The notes below the pieces were generated by a model. It was not told the DNA's origin. It searched no databases and saw nothing but the letters and a program-made list of their open reading frames with translations. The position numbers and the translations under genes are program-made. DNA of 64,000 nucleotides from Streptomyces sp. NBC_00414 (GTDB lineage Bacteria; Actinomycetota; Actinomycetes; Streptomycetales; Streptomycetaceae). Shown here piece after piece: positions 1-10,007 of this stretch. The stretch is from contig NZ_CP107935.1 of the NCBI RefSeq assembly GCF_036038375.1, positions 2,108,001 through 2,172,000 on the forward strand, in the 5' to 3' direction. Position 1 is the first letter of the stretch. Every line of letters starts with the position of its first letter.

Positions 1-617
1 GTGCCGCCGGACAGCCATACGAGAAGGACGAGTTGGCCGTCCTTGACTTCGTGGTCCTCGATCTCGACTCCCCCGGTCCGCCAGACCTCGGCGACTCGTG
101 CGCCCTCCTGCCCGTGCCCGGTCACCGCCGTACGCAGTTCGGCGGCGATGTCCCGGGCGACCGCCGCGGGCTCCTCGGGATGCCTGTCCCGCCTGCCCAG
201 GCATGCCTGGTACGGGAGTTCGCGTACGTCGACGGGCGATGAGGCCTTGGTCATGACGATCTCGAAGCGGTAGCAGCCCTGGGTGTACGCGCCCCCGACG
301 AGGTTGCCGACCACCTGGCCCACGAACGGAGCCGTGACGGTGACTCGGCCCTCGCTCCGCCGGACCCCCTTGCCGGTGTAGGCCGCCTTGTCCAGTAGGG
401 CGCGCTGGATCTCCGTGTCCAGCAGCACACCGTCGGCCGCCGCCCTCGCCAGCCGGGCCCGCGCGGCCCCGACAGCTTCCGTGACCTGGTCCCGGGCCTC
501 GGCCTCGGCCCGTCTGCCGGTGTTCCAGAACGACACCATCACGATCACGACCAGCACGAGCGCCAGTACCGGCACCGCCAGACAGCCCTTGAAAAGACAT
601 CCCCCGCGCATCGCCAT
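1..617 (-). CDS. Membrane-anchored hypothetical protein, C-terminus off the window
   Basis: An open frame of 205 codons runs off the left edge, so the C-terminus is missing. The protein starts MAMRGGCLFKGCLAVPVLAL and has one strongly hydrophobic segment at about residues 8-29, followed by an Arg/Glu-rich stretch and a soluble domain. This looks like a single-pass protein with an extracytoplasmic domain. The first ATG is chosen because GGGGAG lies 9 nt upstream; a second in-frame ATG two codons later is possible. It is divergent from the L,D-transpeptidase and the 214-bp gap probably holds both promoters. I do not recognise the family. Codon bias (G/C third positions) on this strand supports coding. 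Confidence 0.6.
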   Translation of the reverse strand, partial: MAMRGGCLFKGCLAVPVLALVLVVIVMVSFWNTGRRAEAEARDQVTEAVGAARARLARAAADGVLLDTEIQRALLDKAAYTGKGVRRSEGRVTVTAPFVGQVVGNLVGGAYTQGCYRFEIVMTKASSPVDVRELPYQACLGRRDRHPEEPAAVARDIAAELRTAVTGHGQEGARVAEVWRTGGVEIEDHEVKDGQLVLLVWLSGG

Positions 618-831
618 GCCCGCACACTCCCCGGGCCGGCTTCTGACGGCGCCCCCCTTCTCCGATACGTGATCGAACAGGACCCTGGCCGTGGCCTGCC
701 GGAACTCCCGCCGCCCGCGCCCACCCGCTCCTCACAGGAATCTCAGCCGGAACCCCACCCCCTCACAGAGCAGACCCATACAAGAGGAGCAGGCTGCACG
801 CACACCAGTGGTCACAGCAGGAAGGCATCTC

Positions 832-2055
832 GTGGGCGTCTCGCAGATATCCGACGGGCCGGAGAAGTGGTCCCGGCGGGGCGTGCTCGCCGCGCTCGGG
901 GCCGTACCGGCCGCCGTACTGACGGGGTGCGGCTCCCGGGCGAGCGCCTCGGACGGCGCCGCCCCCACGGCCTCCGCGACCTCCCCGGCGGCGCAGGCCT
1001 CCACGCTCGCCCTCACCCCCGCCGACGGCAGTCGGGACGCCGACTTCACCAGCCCAGTCCGTGTCACCGCCTCCTCGGGCACGCTCTCCCGTGTGCAGGT
1101 CACGGCCGACGACGGCGCCACCCTCGCCGGGTCCTTCGACGACTCCCGTACGACGTGGACCTCCGCCCGGAACCCGTACTCCGGCACCGCGTACACGGTC
1201 ACGGCCAAGGCGCGGGGAGCCGCCGAGGAGACCCTGTCCTTCACCACCGGGACGGCCGCGGACACCTTCGTCGGGCGGTTCACGCCAGAGGCGGGGTCGA
1301 CCTCCGGCGTCGGCATGCCGGTGTCCGTGAACTTCACCCACGCGGTGACGGACCGCGCCGCCGTCGAGAAGGCGATCACGGTGACCGCGGACCCGCGGGT
1401 CGAGGTGGTGGGCCACTGGTTCAGCGACACCCGGCTCGACTTCCGGCCCGAGGAGTACTGGGCGGCGGGCACGACGGTCACCCTCGGGCTGCGGCTGAAG
1501 GACGTCGAGGGCGCGACCGGCGTCTACGGCACCCAGTCCAAGGACGTCACCTTCCACATCGGCCGCGAGCAGATCAGTACGGTCGACCTGGCGAAGAAGA
1601 CGATGACGGTACGGCGGGACGGGCGGACCCTCGCCACGTATCCCGTGTCGGGCGGCGACGCCGAGCACACCACCTGGTCCGGGATCATGGTGATCAGCGA
1701 GCGGTTCGAGGAGACCCGGATGGAGTCGTCCACGGTCGGGCTCGGCGACGAGTACGACATCGACGACGTGCCGCACGCGCAGCGGCTGACCACGTCGGGC
1801 ACGTTCATCCACGGCAACTACTGGGCGTCGACGTCGATCTTCGGCAGCGGCAACACCACCCACGGCTGCATCGGACTGCGTGACGCACAGGGCGCGGACG
1901 ACACCTCCGAACCCGGCTACGCCTTCTACAAGAGCTCCATGCTCGGAGACGTGGTCGTGGTGAAGAACTCGGGCGAGGACACGGTCGATCCGGCGAACGG
2001 CCTCAACGGATGGAACATGTCCTGGAGCGACTGGCGGGCAGGAAGCGCTTTCTGA
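832..2055 (+). CDS. L,D-transpeptidase lipoprotein (Ig-like domains + YkuD)
   Basis: The predicted product is 407 residues and forms 3-3 cross-links in peptidoglycan outside the membrane. The N-terminus has a twin arginine (R15-R16), a hydrophobic run and lipobox LTGC with Cys33, so it is probably a lipoprotein. Two Ig-like domains (about 55-240) precede the YkuD catalytic domain (about 250-390), which holds the signature THGCIGLRD with catalytic Cys346 and upstream HGNYW. Thr replaces the usual Ser of SHGC. GTG at 832 is chosen because AGGAAGG sits 6 nt upstream; the open frame extends to 691 but has no ribosome site there. A broken relative lies near 52.3-53.0 kb. Confidence 0.93.
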   Translation: MGVSQISDGPEKWSRRGVLAALGAVPAAVLTGCGSRASASDGAAPTASATSPAAQASTLALTPADGSRDADFTSPVRVTASSGTLSRVQVTADDGATLAGSFDDSRTTWTSARNPYSGTAYTVTAKARGAAEETLSFTTGTAADTFVGRFTPEAGSTSGVGMPVSVNFTHAVTDRAAVEKAITVTADPRVEVVGHWFSDTRLDFRPEEYWAAGTTVTLGLRLKDVEGATGVYGTQSKDVTFHIGREQISTVDLAKKTMTVRRDGRTLATYPVSGGDAEHTTWSGIMVISERFEETRMESSTVGLGDEYDIDDVPHAQRLTTSGTFIHGNYWASTSIFGSGNTTHGCIGLRDAQGADDTSEPGYAFYKSSMLGDVVVVKNSGEDTVDPANGLNGWNMSWSDWRAGSAF

Positions 2056-2196
2056 CGTGACGTCCGATCCGTCCCCTTCCCCGCCCCACCCCGCTCCCCT
2101 CCTTCACCGTGTGAACTCCCCGGCCCCTTGAAGGCTTTCTCTGTTTTATCTCTTGACGACCGGAGTGCCGAAGAGCACATTGGCCGCGCAGCTGCT

Positions 2197-2212
2197 CTGA
2201 GAGCGCTCTCAG
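2197..2212. promoter_or_regulatory. LacI-type operator and promoter of the GH16 gene
   Basis: CTGAGAGCGCTCTCAG is a perfect 16-bp palindrome about 50 bp before the glucanase start. It closely resembles the TGGGAGCGCTCCCA operators bound by Streptomyces LacI-family regulators of saccharide genes such as CebR. A TTGACG at 2153-2158 followed 17 bp later by CACATT could be the promoter, which would place the palindrome just past the transcription start, a classic repression position. The regulator itself is not in the window. Confidence 0.75.
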
Positions 2213-2261
2213 CGCCCTCGAAAACATCCGCGCACCCCACTCCGTACCCGAAGAGGCACCC

Positions 2262-3638
2262 ATGAGGGAAACTTCCGGCACACCTGTGAGACCTGGCCGA
2301 CTTCGGCGCACCGTCATCGCGCTGGTCGGCGTGCTGAGCCTGGCGGCGGCCGGATCCGCGGCCGCCGACGCGCCCACGCCGCCCAGCGGCTGGACCCAGG
2401 TCTTCGTCGACGACTTCAACGGCACCGCGGGCACCGGCGTCAACACCTCGAACTGGCAGTACGCGACCGGCCACGGCTACCCGGGCGGGCCCGGCAACTG
2501 GGGCACCGGCGAGATCGAGAACATGACGTCCAGCACGAACAACGTGGCGCTGGACGGCTCCGGGAACCTCCGGATCACCCCGCGGCGCGACGCCTCGGGC
2601 AACTGGACCTCGGGCCGCATCGAGACCAACCGCACCGACTTCCAGCCGCCCGCCGGGGGCAAGCTGCGCGTCCAGTCCCGTATCCAGATGCCCAACGTGA
2701 CGGGCGCCGCCGCCCGCGGGTACTGGCCGGCGTTCTGGATGCTCGGCGCGCCCTATCGCGGCAACTACCAGAACTGGCCGAGCGTCGGCGAGCTGGACAT
2801 CATGGAGAACGTCCAGGGCCTCAACACCGTGTGGTCCACGATGCACTGCGGCACCAACCCGGGCGGCCCGTGCAACGAGACGACCGGCATCGGCGGCTCC
2901 ATCGCCTGTCCCGGCACGACCTGCCAGGCGGGCTTCCACACGTACGGCATGGAGTGGGACCGCTCGACGAGCGTGGAGGAGATCCGCTTCTACGTCGACG
3001 GCGTCAACTACCACACCGTACGGGCCAATCAGGTCGACGCGACGACCTGGGCCAACGCCACGAACCACGGGTACTTCATCATCCTGAACGTGGCGATCGG
3101 CGGCGGTTTCGTGGACGCCTTCGGCGGCGGCCCGGACGGTGCCACGGTGCCGGGCAACCCGATGGTCGTGGACTACGTCCAGGTGCTCACGTCGGGCGGC
3201 GGCACCACCCCTCCGCCGACCGGCAACCGTGACGCGTACAGCGCGATCCAGGCCGAGTCGTTCGACGGCCAGAGCGGCACGATCACCGAGACCACGACCG
3301 ACTCGGGCGGCGGCCAGAACATCGGGGCTCTCGCCAACGGCGACTGGGTGCAGTACAAGGGCGTCAACTTCGGCTCCTCGGCGGCCAGGCAGTTCGTCGC
3401 CCGGGTCGCGAGCGGGGCGGGCAACTCCGTCAGCGGTCTGGTCGAGGTCCGCCTCGACAGCCGTACGAACACGCCCATCGGCAGCTTCGCCCTGGCCAAC
3501 ACCGGCGGGTGGCAGAGCTGGCGGACCGTACCCGCGAACATCAGCAACGTCACCGGCACGCACGACGTCTATCTGACCTTCTCGAGCGGTCAGCCGGCGG
3601 ACTTCGTGAACGTGAACTGGTTCAACTTCGGTCACTGA
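2262..3638 (+). CDS. Secreted GH16 endo-beta-1,3-glucanase with CBM6
   Basis: The 458-residue product has an N-terminal signal peptide (Arg-rich start, hydrophobic core to about residue 34, AAA-DA cleavage region). The GH16 domain (about 40-310) shows the family signature ELDIMEN with Glu177 as nucleophile and Glu182 as acid/base. A Gly/Thr/Pro linker near residue 315 leads to a C-terminal CBM6 domain (AIQAESFDGQSG to the end), a beta-glucan binding module. The likely substrate is laminarin-type 1,3-glucan such as fungal wall material. ATG at 2262 is preceded by GAAGAGGCACCC. A LacI-type palindrome lies upstream and a hairpin follows the gene. Confidence 0.93.
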   Translation: MRETSGTPVRPGRLRRTVIALVGVLSLAAAGSAAADAPTPPSGWTQVFVDDFNGTAGTGVNTSNWQYATGHGYPGGPGNWGTGEIENMTSSTNNVALDGSGNLRITPRRDASGNWTSGRIETNRTDFQPPAGGKLRVQSRIQMPNVTGAAARGYWPAFWMLGAPYRGNYQNWPSVGELDIMENVQGLNTVWSTMHCGTNPGGPCNETTGIGGSIACPGTTCQAGFHTYGMEWDRSTSVEEIRFYVDGVNYHTVRANQVDATTWANATNHGYFIILNVAIGGGFVDAFGGGPDGATVPGNPMVVDYVQVLTSGGGTTPPPTGNRDAYSAIQAESFDGQSGTITETTTDSGGGQNIGALANGDWVQYKGVNFGSSAARQFVARVASGAGNSVSGLVEVRLDSRTNTPIGSFALANTGGWQSWRTVPANISNVTGTHDVYLTFSSGQPADFVNVNWFNFGH

Positions 3639-3677
3639 GGCCGTGATCACGACCGACAGGTGACGGCAGACAGGTGA

Positions 3678-3715
3678 CTGTGGAGGGGCTGCCCGGTCGG
3701 GCCGTCCCTCCACAG
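3678..3715. terminator. Hairpin terminator between convergent genes
   Basis: CTGTGGAGGG at 3678-3687 pairs perfectly with CCCTCCACAG at 3706-3715, giving a 10-bp stem with an inner GC-rich loop (GCCCGGTCGGGC). It sits between the 3' ends of the glucanase (+) and the AraC gene (-) and may serve both. There is no T-run, as usual in Streptomyces. Confidence 0.7.
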
Positions 3716-3756
3716 GCGTCCCGGCGGTCGTCCCGGCGCGCGCGGGGCCTGGCGGC

Positions 3757-4674
3757 TCAGCGCAGTTCCGCCCGGAACGCCACCGGTGTCGTGCCCGTGT
3801 GCTGGGTGAAGAACTTGGAGAAGTTGGCCGCGTCCGGGAAGCCCACGACGGCGCCGATGCGGCCGATCGGCATGTCCGTGTGGGCGAGCAGGCGCTTGGC
3901 CTCCAGGACGACCCGCTTGTCGATGAAGCCCTTCGGGGTCTCGCCGGTCGCTGCGCGGACCGCGCGGACGAGGGTGCGCCGGGAGTAGCCGAGGGCGTCG
4001 GCGTACGCGCTGACGCTGTGATTGGTGACGAAGCCCTTCTCGACGGCCTCCCGGAAGCGGGTGAAGGTGCTGTCGGCCTGCTCGTGCGCCGCGTCGGCCG
4101 CGCCGGCCGCCAGATGGGCCAGGCGCAGCAGGAACGCGGTCAGGGTGTGCCGCAGCACGGCGGTGTGCAGGCTGAGCGGCAGGGTGCCCGTGTCGACATA
4201 CTCGCGCTCCAGCTGGGCGAGGGAGTTCTCAAGCGCGGTGAGCTGGTCCCGGTCTGGGCGCAGCAGCGGAGGCAGGTCGTAGCGGTAGAGGCCGGTCGCC
4301 TCGACGGTGGCGCGGGGCAGGAAGCCCGGCTGCATGATCAGGGCGGTGCCGCGGTAGTCCGCCGCCGAGGAGAAGCGGTGCACCTGGCCGGGCCGGATCC
4401 ACAGGATCTCGCCGTCCCCGGCCTCGTACTCGTCGAAGTCGATCATGTGCCGGACGGGGCCGCCCCGGAAGAGCAGGACCACGTGGAAGTCGATGCGGTG
4501 GACGCGCTCGATCTGCTCGCCCGAATGCCAGCGGCGGCCTGCTTCCATCGGGCCCACCTGCATGCCCACGCCGAGGACGCTGAGGTCGACGGGGAAGGGA
4601 AAGGTTTTGATCCCGGTCCGGCTGTCTCCCTGTCCGCCTTCTTCGTCTTCGTATTGGGTACTCGTGTCCTTCAT
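3757..4674 (-). CDS. AraC-family transcriptional regulator
   Basis: The 305-residue product has an AraC-type cupin ligand-binding region (about residues 25-175, including FDEYEAGDGEILWIRPGQVH) and a C-terminal double helix-turn-helix (about 205-303, with SVSAYADALGYSRRTLVRAV and GFPDAANFSKFFTQHTG). It is divergent from the pentose-phosphate operon, so control of tkt or of the adjacent glucanase is possible but unproven. The start is the first Met of the frame; the nearest purine-rich site (AGAAGG) is only 2 nt from it, so an internal Met (MQVGPMEAGRRWH) is possible. Confidence 0.88.
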   Translation of the reverse strand: MKDTSTQYEDEEGGQGDSRTGIKTFPFPVDLSVLGVGMQVGPMEAGRRWHSGEQIERVHRIDFHVVLLFRGGPVRHMIDFDEYEAGDGEILWIRPGQVHRFSSAADYRGTALIMQPGFLPRATVEATGLYRYDLPPLLRPDRDQLTALENSLAQLEREYVDTGTLPLSLHTAVLRHTLTAFLLRLAHLAAGAADAAHEQADSTFTRFREAVEKGFVTNHSVSAYADALGYSRRTLVRAVRAATGETPKGFIDKRVVLEAKRLLAHTDMPIGRIGAVVGFPDAANFSKFFTQHTGTTPVAFRAELR

Positions 4675-4751
4675 GTCCTTCTCTTACCGGTTCGGCCCCG
4701 CGGTCGTTGTCCCACTTTCACCAAAGGCTGACACAGGGACACCTTCCCCCG

Positions 4752-4768
4752 TAAAAGTCTGACTTTTA
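4752..4768. promoter_or_regulatory. AT-rich palindrome between araC-type gene and tkt
   Basis: TAAAAGTCTGACTTTTA is a perfect 7+3+7 inverted repeat, strikingly AT-rich against its surroundings. It lies 53 nt before the tkt start and 78 nt before the AraC-family start. It is a good candidate operator for the pentose-phosphate operon; the protein that binds it is unknown. Confidence 0.55.
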
Positions 4769-4820
4769 AGGTTGAAGGCATCAGAGCAGTTATCGGGCTT
4801 CCGGTGAGGATTTGTTGAAG

Positions 4821-6926
4821 ATGAGCGCGCACACACCTGACGGCTTGGAGTGGACCGACCTGGACCGCCGAGCCGTCGACACGGCCCGTCTGCTGGCGGC
4901 GGACGCTGTGCAGAAGGTCGGCAACGGCCACCCCGGCACCGCGATGAGTCTGGCCCCGGCCGCGTACACCCTCTTTCAGAAGGTGATGCGTCACGACCCC
5001 GCGGATCCGGAGTGGACCGGTCGCGACCGCTTCGTCCTCTCCCCCGGCCACACCTCGCTGACGCTCTACACCCAGCTCTTCCTCTCCGGCTACGAGCTGG
5101 AGCTGGACGACCTGAAGGCGTTCCGCACCCATGGCTCGAAGACGCCGGGACACCCCGAGTACGGCCACACGGCCGGGGTCGAGACCACCACCGGGCCGCT
5201 GGGCCAGGGCCTCGCCAACGCGGTGGGCATGGCGATGGCCGCCCGCTACGAGCGCGGCCTGTTCGACCCGGACGCCCCCGAGGGCGAGTCCCCCTTCGAC
5301 CACACCATCTGGGGCGTCGTCTCCGACGGCGACCTGGAGGAGGGCATCTCCGCCGAGGCGTCCTCGCTGGCCGGCCACCAGAAGCTCGGCAACCTCGTCT
5401 TCCTCTACGACGACAACCACATCTCGATCGAGGGCGACACCGCCACGGCCTTCTCCGAGGACGTGCTGAAGCGGTACGAGGCGTACGGCTGGCACGTACA
5501 GCGCATCGAGCCCTCGACGGACGGCGACACGGCCGGTGACATCGACGTGCACGCGCTGCACGCGGCCCTGACCGCCGCCAGGAACGAGACCGGGCGCCCC
5601 TCGATCATCGCGATGCGCACGGTCATCGCCTGGCCCGCCCCGAACGCCCGGAACACCGAGGCCTCCCACGGCTCGGCGCTCGGCGCGGAGGAGATCGCGG
5701 CCACCAAGCGCCTGCTGGGCTTCGACCCGGAGAAGTCCTTCGAGGTCTCGGACGAGGTCCTGAAGCACGCCCGGGGCGCCCTCGACCGCGGCGCCGAGGC
5801 ACACGCCTCCTGGAACAAGCGGCTCGCCGAGTGGCGCACCGCGCAGCCCGAGCGGGCGAAGCTCTTCGACCGCATCGTGGCCGGGCAGCTGCCCGAGGGC
5901 TGGGAGAGCGCGCTGCCGGTGTTCGAGGCCGGCACGTCCGTGGCGACCCGCGCGGCCTCCGGCAAGGTGCTCCAGGCCCTCGGCGGCGTACTCCCCGAGC
6001 TGTGGGGCGGTTCCGCCGACCTCGCGGGCTCGAACAACACGACGATCGACAAGACCTCGTCGTTCCTCCCCAAGGGCAACCCGCTGCCGGAGGCCGACCC
6101 GTACGGCCGCACGATCCACTTCGGTATCCGCGAGCACTCCATGGCCGCGGAGATGAACGGCATCGCGCTGCACGGCAACACCCGCGTCTACGGCGGCACC
6201 TTCCTGGTGTTCTCCGACTACATGCGCAACGCCGTCCGCCTGTCCGCCCTCATGCAGCTCCCCGTGACCTACGTGTGGACGCACGACTCCATCGGCCTCG
6301 GCGAGGACGGCCCCACCCACCAGCCGGTGGAGCACCTGGCCTCACTGCGCGCCATCCCGGGCCTGAACATCGTGCGCCCGGCCGACGCCAACGAGACCGC
6401 GATCGCCTGGGCCGAGATCACCCGGCGGCACGCGGTGAACCCCGCCCCGCACGGCCTGGCCCTCACCCGTCAGGGCGTACCGACGTACGAGGCCGACGCC
6501 GACGCGGCCAAGGGCGGTTACGTCCTGCGCGACTCCTCCACCGAGGCGCCCGACGTGATCCTGATCGCGACCGGTTCCGAGGTGCAGCTCGCCGTCGCGG
6601 CCCGCGAGCAGTTGGAAGCCGAGGGAGTGGGCACCCGTGTGGTGTCGATGCCGTCCGTGGAGTGGTTCGAGGAGCAGTCCGCCGAGTACCGGGAGAGTGT
6701 CCTGCCGACAGCCGTGAAGGCCCGTGTGGCGGTCGAGGCGGGCATCGGGCTCACCTGGTACCGGTACGTCGGCGACGCCGGACGCATCGTCTCCCTGGAG
6801 CACTTCGGCGCCTCCGCCGACGCCAAGATCCTGTTCGCCGAGTACGGCTTCACCGCCGAGAACGTCGCCGCGTCCGCGCGGGCCGCTCTCCGTTCAACTG
6901 ACGGCCCGACCGCGTTCCGCGGTTGA
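4821..6926 (+). CDS. tkt: Transketolase
   Basis: Transketolase (701 residues) moves two-carbon units between sugar phosphates with thiamine diphosphate in the non-oxidative pentose phosphate pathway. Visible are the N-terminal TPP domain ([50 protein letters not shown]), the pyrimidine domain with catalytic Glu in [15 protein letters not shown], and the C-terminal domain. ATG 4821 is chosen over the in-frame TTG at 4812 because GGTGAGGA sits 10 nt before the ATG but abuts the TTG. It is the first gene of a seven-gene operon and is followed 28 nt later by tal. Confidence 0.96.
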   Translation: MSAHTPDGLEWTDLDRRAVDTARLLAADAVQKVGNGHPGTAMSLAPAAYTLFQKVMRHDPADPEWTGRDRFVLSPGHTSLTLYTQLFLSGYELELDDLKAFRTHGSKTPGHPEYGHTAGVETTTGPLGQGLANAVGMAMAARYERGLFDPDAPEGESPFDHTIWGVVSDGDLEEGISAEASSLAGHQKLGNLVFLYDDNHISIEGDTATAFSEDVLKRYEAYGWHVQRIEPSTDGDTAGDIDVHALHAALTAARNETGRPSIIAMRTVIAWPAPNARNTEASHGSALGAEEIAATKRLLGFDPEKSFEVSDEVLKHARGALDRGAEAHASWNKRLAEWRTAQPERAKLFDRIVAGQLPEGWESALPVFEAGTSVATRAASGKVLQALGGVLPELWGGSADLAGSNNTTIDKTSSFLPKGNPLPEADPYGRTIHFGIREHSMAAEMNGIALHGNTRVYGGTFLVFSDYMRNAVRLSALMQLPVTYVWTHDSIGLGEDGPTHQPVEHLASLRAIPGLNIVRPADANETAIAWAEITRRHAVNPAPHGLALTRQGVPTYEADADAAKGGYVLRDSSTEAPDVILIATGSEVQLAVAAREQLEAEGVGTRVVSMPSVEWFEEQSAEYRESVLPTAVKARVAVEAGIGLTWYRYVGDAGRIVSLEHFGASADAKILFAEYGFTAENVAASARAALRSTDGPTAFRG

Positions 6927-6954
6927 TTCCACCGCATCAAGGAAGATGATCACT

Positions 6955-8091
6955 GTGACCCAGACAATCACCACCGCGGAACCGTTGAAGACCCTCTCCG
7001 GCGAAGGCGTCTCCATCTGGCTGGACGACCTGTCCCGCAAGCGCATCACGTCCGGCAACCTCGCCGAACTCATCGAGACCCGGCACGTCGTCGGCGTCAC
7101 CACCAACCCCTCGATCTTCCAGGCCGCGATCGGCTCGGGCGAGGGGTACGAGGAGCAGCTCGCCGACCTCGCGGCCCGCCGTGTCACGGTCGACGAGGCC
7201 GTACGGATGATGACCACCGCCGACGTCCGCGACGCCGCCGACATACTGCGGCCCGTGTACGACGAGACCGGCGGCCGGGACGGCCGGGTCTCCATCGAGG
7301 TCGACCCGCGCCTGGCCCACGACACGAAGGCGACGGTCGCCGAGGCCAAGCAGCTGTCCTGGCTGGTCGACCGCCCGAACGTCATGATCAAGATCCCGGC
7401 GACCAAGGCCGGGCTGCCCGCGATCACCGAGGTCATCGGCCTCGGCATCAGCGTCAACGTCACGCTGATCTTCTCGCTGGAGCGCTACCGCGAGGTCATG
7501 GACGCCTACCTGGCCGGTCTGGAGAAGGCCCGGGCCAAGGGCCTGGACCTCGCCACCATCCACTCCGTCGCCTCCTTCTTCGTCTCCCGCGTCGACAGCG
7601 AGATCGACAAGCGGCTGACGAAGCTCGGCACGGACGAGGCCCTCGCACTCAAGGGCAAGGCGGCGCTCGCCAACGCGCGGCTCGCCTACGAGGCGTACGA
7701 GCAGGTCTTCGACGGTGAGCGCTGGAACGCCCTGGGCGGCGCCCGCGCCAACAAGCAGCGTCCGCTGTGGGCCTCGACCGGCGTCAAGGACCCGTCCTAC
7801 AAGGACACGCTGTACGTCGACGAGCTGGTCGCGCCCGGCACGGTCAACACGATGCCCGAGGGCACGCTGGACGCCACCGCCGACCACGGCGAGATCCACG
7901 GCGACACGGTGAGCGGCGGCTACGCCCAGGCCCGCGCGGACCTGGACGCCGTCGAGAAGCAGGGCATCTCGTACGACGAGGTCGTCGGGCAGCTGGAGAA
8001 CGAGGGCGTCGCGAAGTTCGCGGTCGCCTGGGGCGAGCTGCTGGACGCGGTCACGGTCTCGCTGAACAGCAAGGGAGTTGACGGCGAATGA
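6955..8091 (+). CDS. tal: Transaldolase
   Basis: Transaldolase (378 residues) transfers dihydroxyacetone units between sedoheptulose-7-P and glyceraldehyde-3-P. The Schiff-base lysine is Lys146 in [11 protein letters not shown], and the [10 protein letters not shown] and [11 protein letters not shown] motifs are present. The long form of about 370-380 residues is typical of actinobacteria. GTG 6955 is preferred since AAGGAAG lies 9 nt upstream; an ATG three codons earlier nearly touches that site. The stop codon overlaps the ATG of zwf (ATGA), indicating translational coupling. Confidence 0.96.
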   Translation: MTQTITTAEPLKTLSGEGVSIWLDDLSRKRITSGNLAELIETRHVVGVTTNPSIFQAAIGSGEGYEEQLADLAARRVTVDEAVRMMTTADVRDAADILRPVYDETGGRDGRVSIEVDPRLAHDTKATVAEAKQLSWLVDRPNVMIKIPATKAGLPAITEVIGLGISVNVTLIFSLERYREVMDAYLAGLEKARAKGLDLATIHSVASFFVSRVDSEIDKRLTKLGTDEALALKGKAALANARLAYEAYEQVFDGERWNALGGARANKQRPLWASTGVKDPSYKDTLYVDELVAPGTVNTMPEGTLDATADHGEIHGDTVSGGYAQARADLDAVEKQGISYDEVVGQLENEGVAKFAVAWGELLDAVTVSLNSKGVDGE

Positions 8092-10007
8092 GCAAGAACC
8101 CTCCCGGGGGAACCCCGACGGAGGCGGCGGTGTCCGGTACGACACCGGCCGCCTCGGCCCCGGCGGCGGCGAAGGCCAAGAAGGCGGTGCCCGCCAAGAA
8201 GGCGGCCGGTGCCTCGAAGGCCACGCCTGCCAAGAAGTCTGCGGGTGCCAAGAGGGCAGCGGGTGCCGCGAAGACCACGGGTGCCAAGAAGGCGACCGCT
8301 GCCGCCGGTGCCAAGAAGGCCGCTCCGAGTCGGGCGAAGGCCGGCGCTGCCGCCGCCGCGGGCGGCTCGGTGGCGGCCACGGTGTCGGACGCCACCGCGG
8401 ACCCGGCTGTGGACTCGGCCACCGCGGACGCGGACTCCGCCGGTCTCGCGCCGCAGTCCCTCGCCGAGGTCCTGGATCACGCCGATGACTGGGACAACCC
8501 CCTGCGTGACCCCCAGGACCGGCGGCTGCCCAAGATCGCCGGGCCCTCCGGTCTGGTCATCTTCGGTGTGACGGGCGACCTGTCGCGCAAGAAGCTCATG
8601 CCGGCCGTGTACGACCTGGCCAACCGAGGCCTGCTGCCTCCCGGTTTCTCCCTCGTCGGCTTCGCCCGGCGCGACTGGGAGGACGAGGACTTCGCCCAGA
8701 TCGTGCACGACTCGGTCCGCGACCACGCGCGCACCGAGTTCCGCGAGGAGGTCTGGCAGCAGCTCGCCGAGGGCATGCGGTTCATCCCGGGTGACTTCGA
8801 CGACGACCAGGCGTTCGAGCAACTGCGCGCCGCGGTCGACGAGTTGGACAAGTCCCGGGGCACCAGCGGCAACTACGCCTTCTACCTCTCCGTACCGCCG
8901 AAGTTCTTCCCCAAGGTCGTCAAGCAGCTCAAGAAGCACGGCCTCGCCGAGGCTCCCGCGGGTTCCTGGCGGCGCGGGGTCATCGAGAAGCCGTTCGGCC
9001 GCGACCTGAAGAGCGCGCGCGAGCTGAACCGCGTGGTGCACGAGGTGTTCGACCCGGAGCAGGTGTTCCGGATCGACCACTACCTCGGCAAGGAGACCGT
9101 CCAGAACATTCTGGCGCTCCGCTTCGCCAATCAGATGTACGAGCCCATCTGGAACCGGTCGTACGTCGACCACGTACAGATCACGATGGCCGAGGACATC
9201 GGCATCGGAGGCCGGGCGGGCTACTACGACGGCATCGGGTCGGCCCGTGACGTCATCCAGAACCACCTCCTGCAGCTGATGGCGCTGACCGCGATGGAGG
9301 AGCCCATCGCCTTCGACGCCGACTCGCTGCTCACCGAGAAGCTCAAGGTCCTCAAATCCGTGAAGCTGCCGGAGAACCTGGGCGAGCACACGGTCCGCGG
9401 CCAGTACGCGACGGGCTGGCAGGGCGGCGAGAAGGTACAGGGATACCTCGACGAGGACGGCATCGACCCCAAGTCGACGACCGACACGTACGCGGCCGTC
9501 AAGCTGGAGGTCGACAACCGCCGCTGGGCGGGCGTCCCCTTCTACCTGCGCACCGGCAAGCGTCTGGGCCGGCGGGTCACCGAAATCGCCGTCGTCTTCC
9601 AGCGCGCCCCGCACTCCCCCTTCGACTCCACCGCCACCGAGGAACTCGGCGCGAACGCCATCGTGATCCGCGTTCAGCCGGACGAGGGCATGACGGTGCG
9701 CTTCGGATCGAAGGTGCCGGGTACGTCGATGGAGATCCGGGACGTGTCGATGGACTTCGCGTACGGCGAGTCGTTCACGGAGTCCAGCCCGGAGGCGTAC
9801 GAACGCCTGATCCTGGATGTACTGCTCGGAGACGCCAACCTCTTCCCCCGCCACCAGGAGGTGGAAGAGTCCTGGAAGATCCTCGACCCGATCGAGGGCT
9901 ACTGGGACACGCACGGCAAACCCGCGCAGTACGCCTCGGGCACCTGGGGTCCCGGGGAAGCCGACGAGATGCTCGCACGAGACGGACGGAGCTGGCGCAG
10001 GCCATGA
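8088..10007 (+). CDS. zwf: Glucose-6-phosphate dehydrogenase with histone-H1-like N-terminal extension
   Basis: The product (639 residues) oxidises glucose-6-phosphate to 6-phosphogluconolactone, making NADPH. The enzyme proper begins near residue 137 ([20 protein letters not shown]), with the nucleotide site [11 protein letters not shown] and the substrate motif RIDHYLGKE (His331, Lys335). Before it lie about 136 extra residues: an Ala/Lys tract (about 24-92) with repeated AKK/PAKKAA units like bacterial histone H1 tails, then an acidic Ala/Asp stretch. Codon bias in the tract fits coding and no internal start with a ribosome site was found. The ATG overlaps tal; the stop overlaps opcA. Confidence 0.95.
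   Translation: MSKNPPGGTPTEAAVSGTTPAASAPAAAKAKKAVPAKKAAGASKATPAKKSAGAKRAAGAAKTTGAKKATAAAGAKKAAPSRAKAGAAAAAGGSVAATVSDATADPAVDSATADADSAGLAPQSLAEVLDHADDWDNPLRDPQDRRLPKIAGPSGLVIFGVTGDLSRKKLMPAVYDLANRGLLPPGFSLVGFARRDWEDEDFAQIVHDSVRDHARTEFREEVWQQLAEGMRFIPGDFDDDQAFEQLRAAVDELDKSRGTSGNYAFYLSVPPKFFPKVVKQLKKHGLAEAPAGSWRRGVIEKPFGRDLKSARELNRVVHEVFDPEQVFRIDHYLGKETVQNILALRFANQMYEPIWNRSYVDHVQITMAEDIGIGGRAGYYDGIGSARDVIQNHLLQLMALTAMEEPIAFDADSLLTEKLKVLKSVKLPENLGEHTVRGQYATGWQGGEKVQGYLDEDGIDPKSTTDTYAAVKLEVDNRRWAGVPFYLRTGKRLGRRVTEIAVVFQRAPHSPFDSTATEELGANAIVIRVQPDEGMTVRFGSKVPGTSMEIRDVSMDFAYGESFTESSPEAYERLILDVLLGDANLFPRHQEVEESWKILDPIEGYWDTHGKPAQYASGTWGPGEADEMLARDGRSWRRP

Noticed and set aside
1926..3713. A 595-codon frame antisense to the GH16 gene
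   Set aside because: Shadow frame of the glucanase; low-complexity composition and no family motif.
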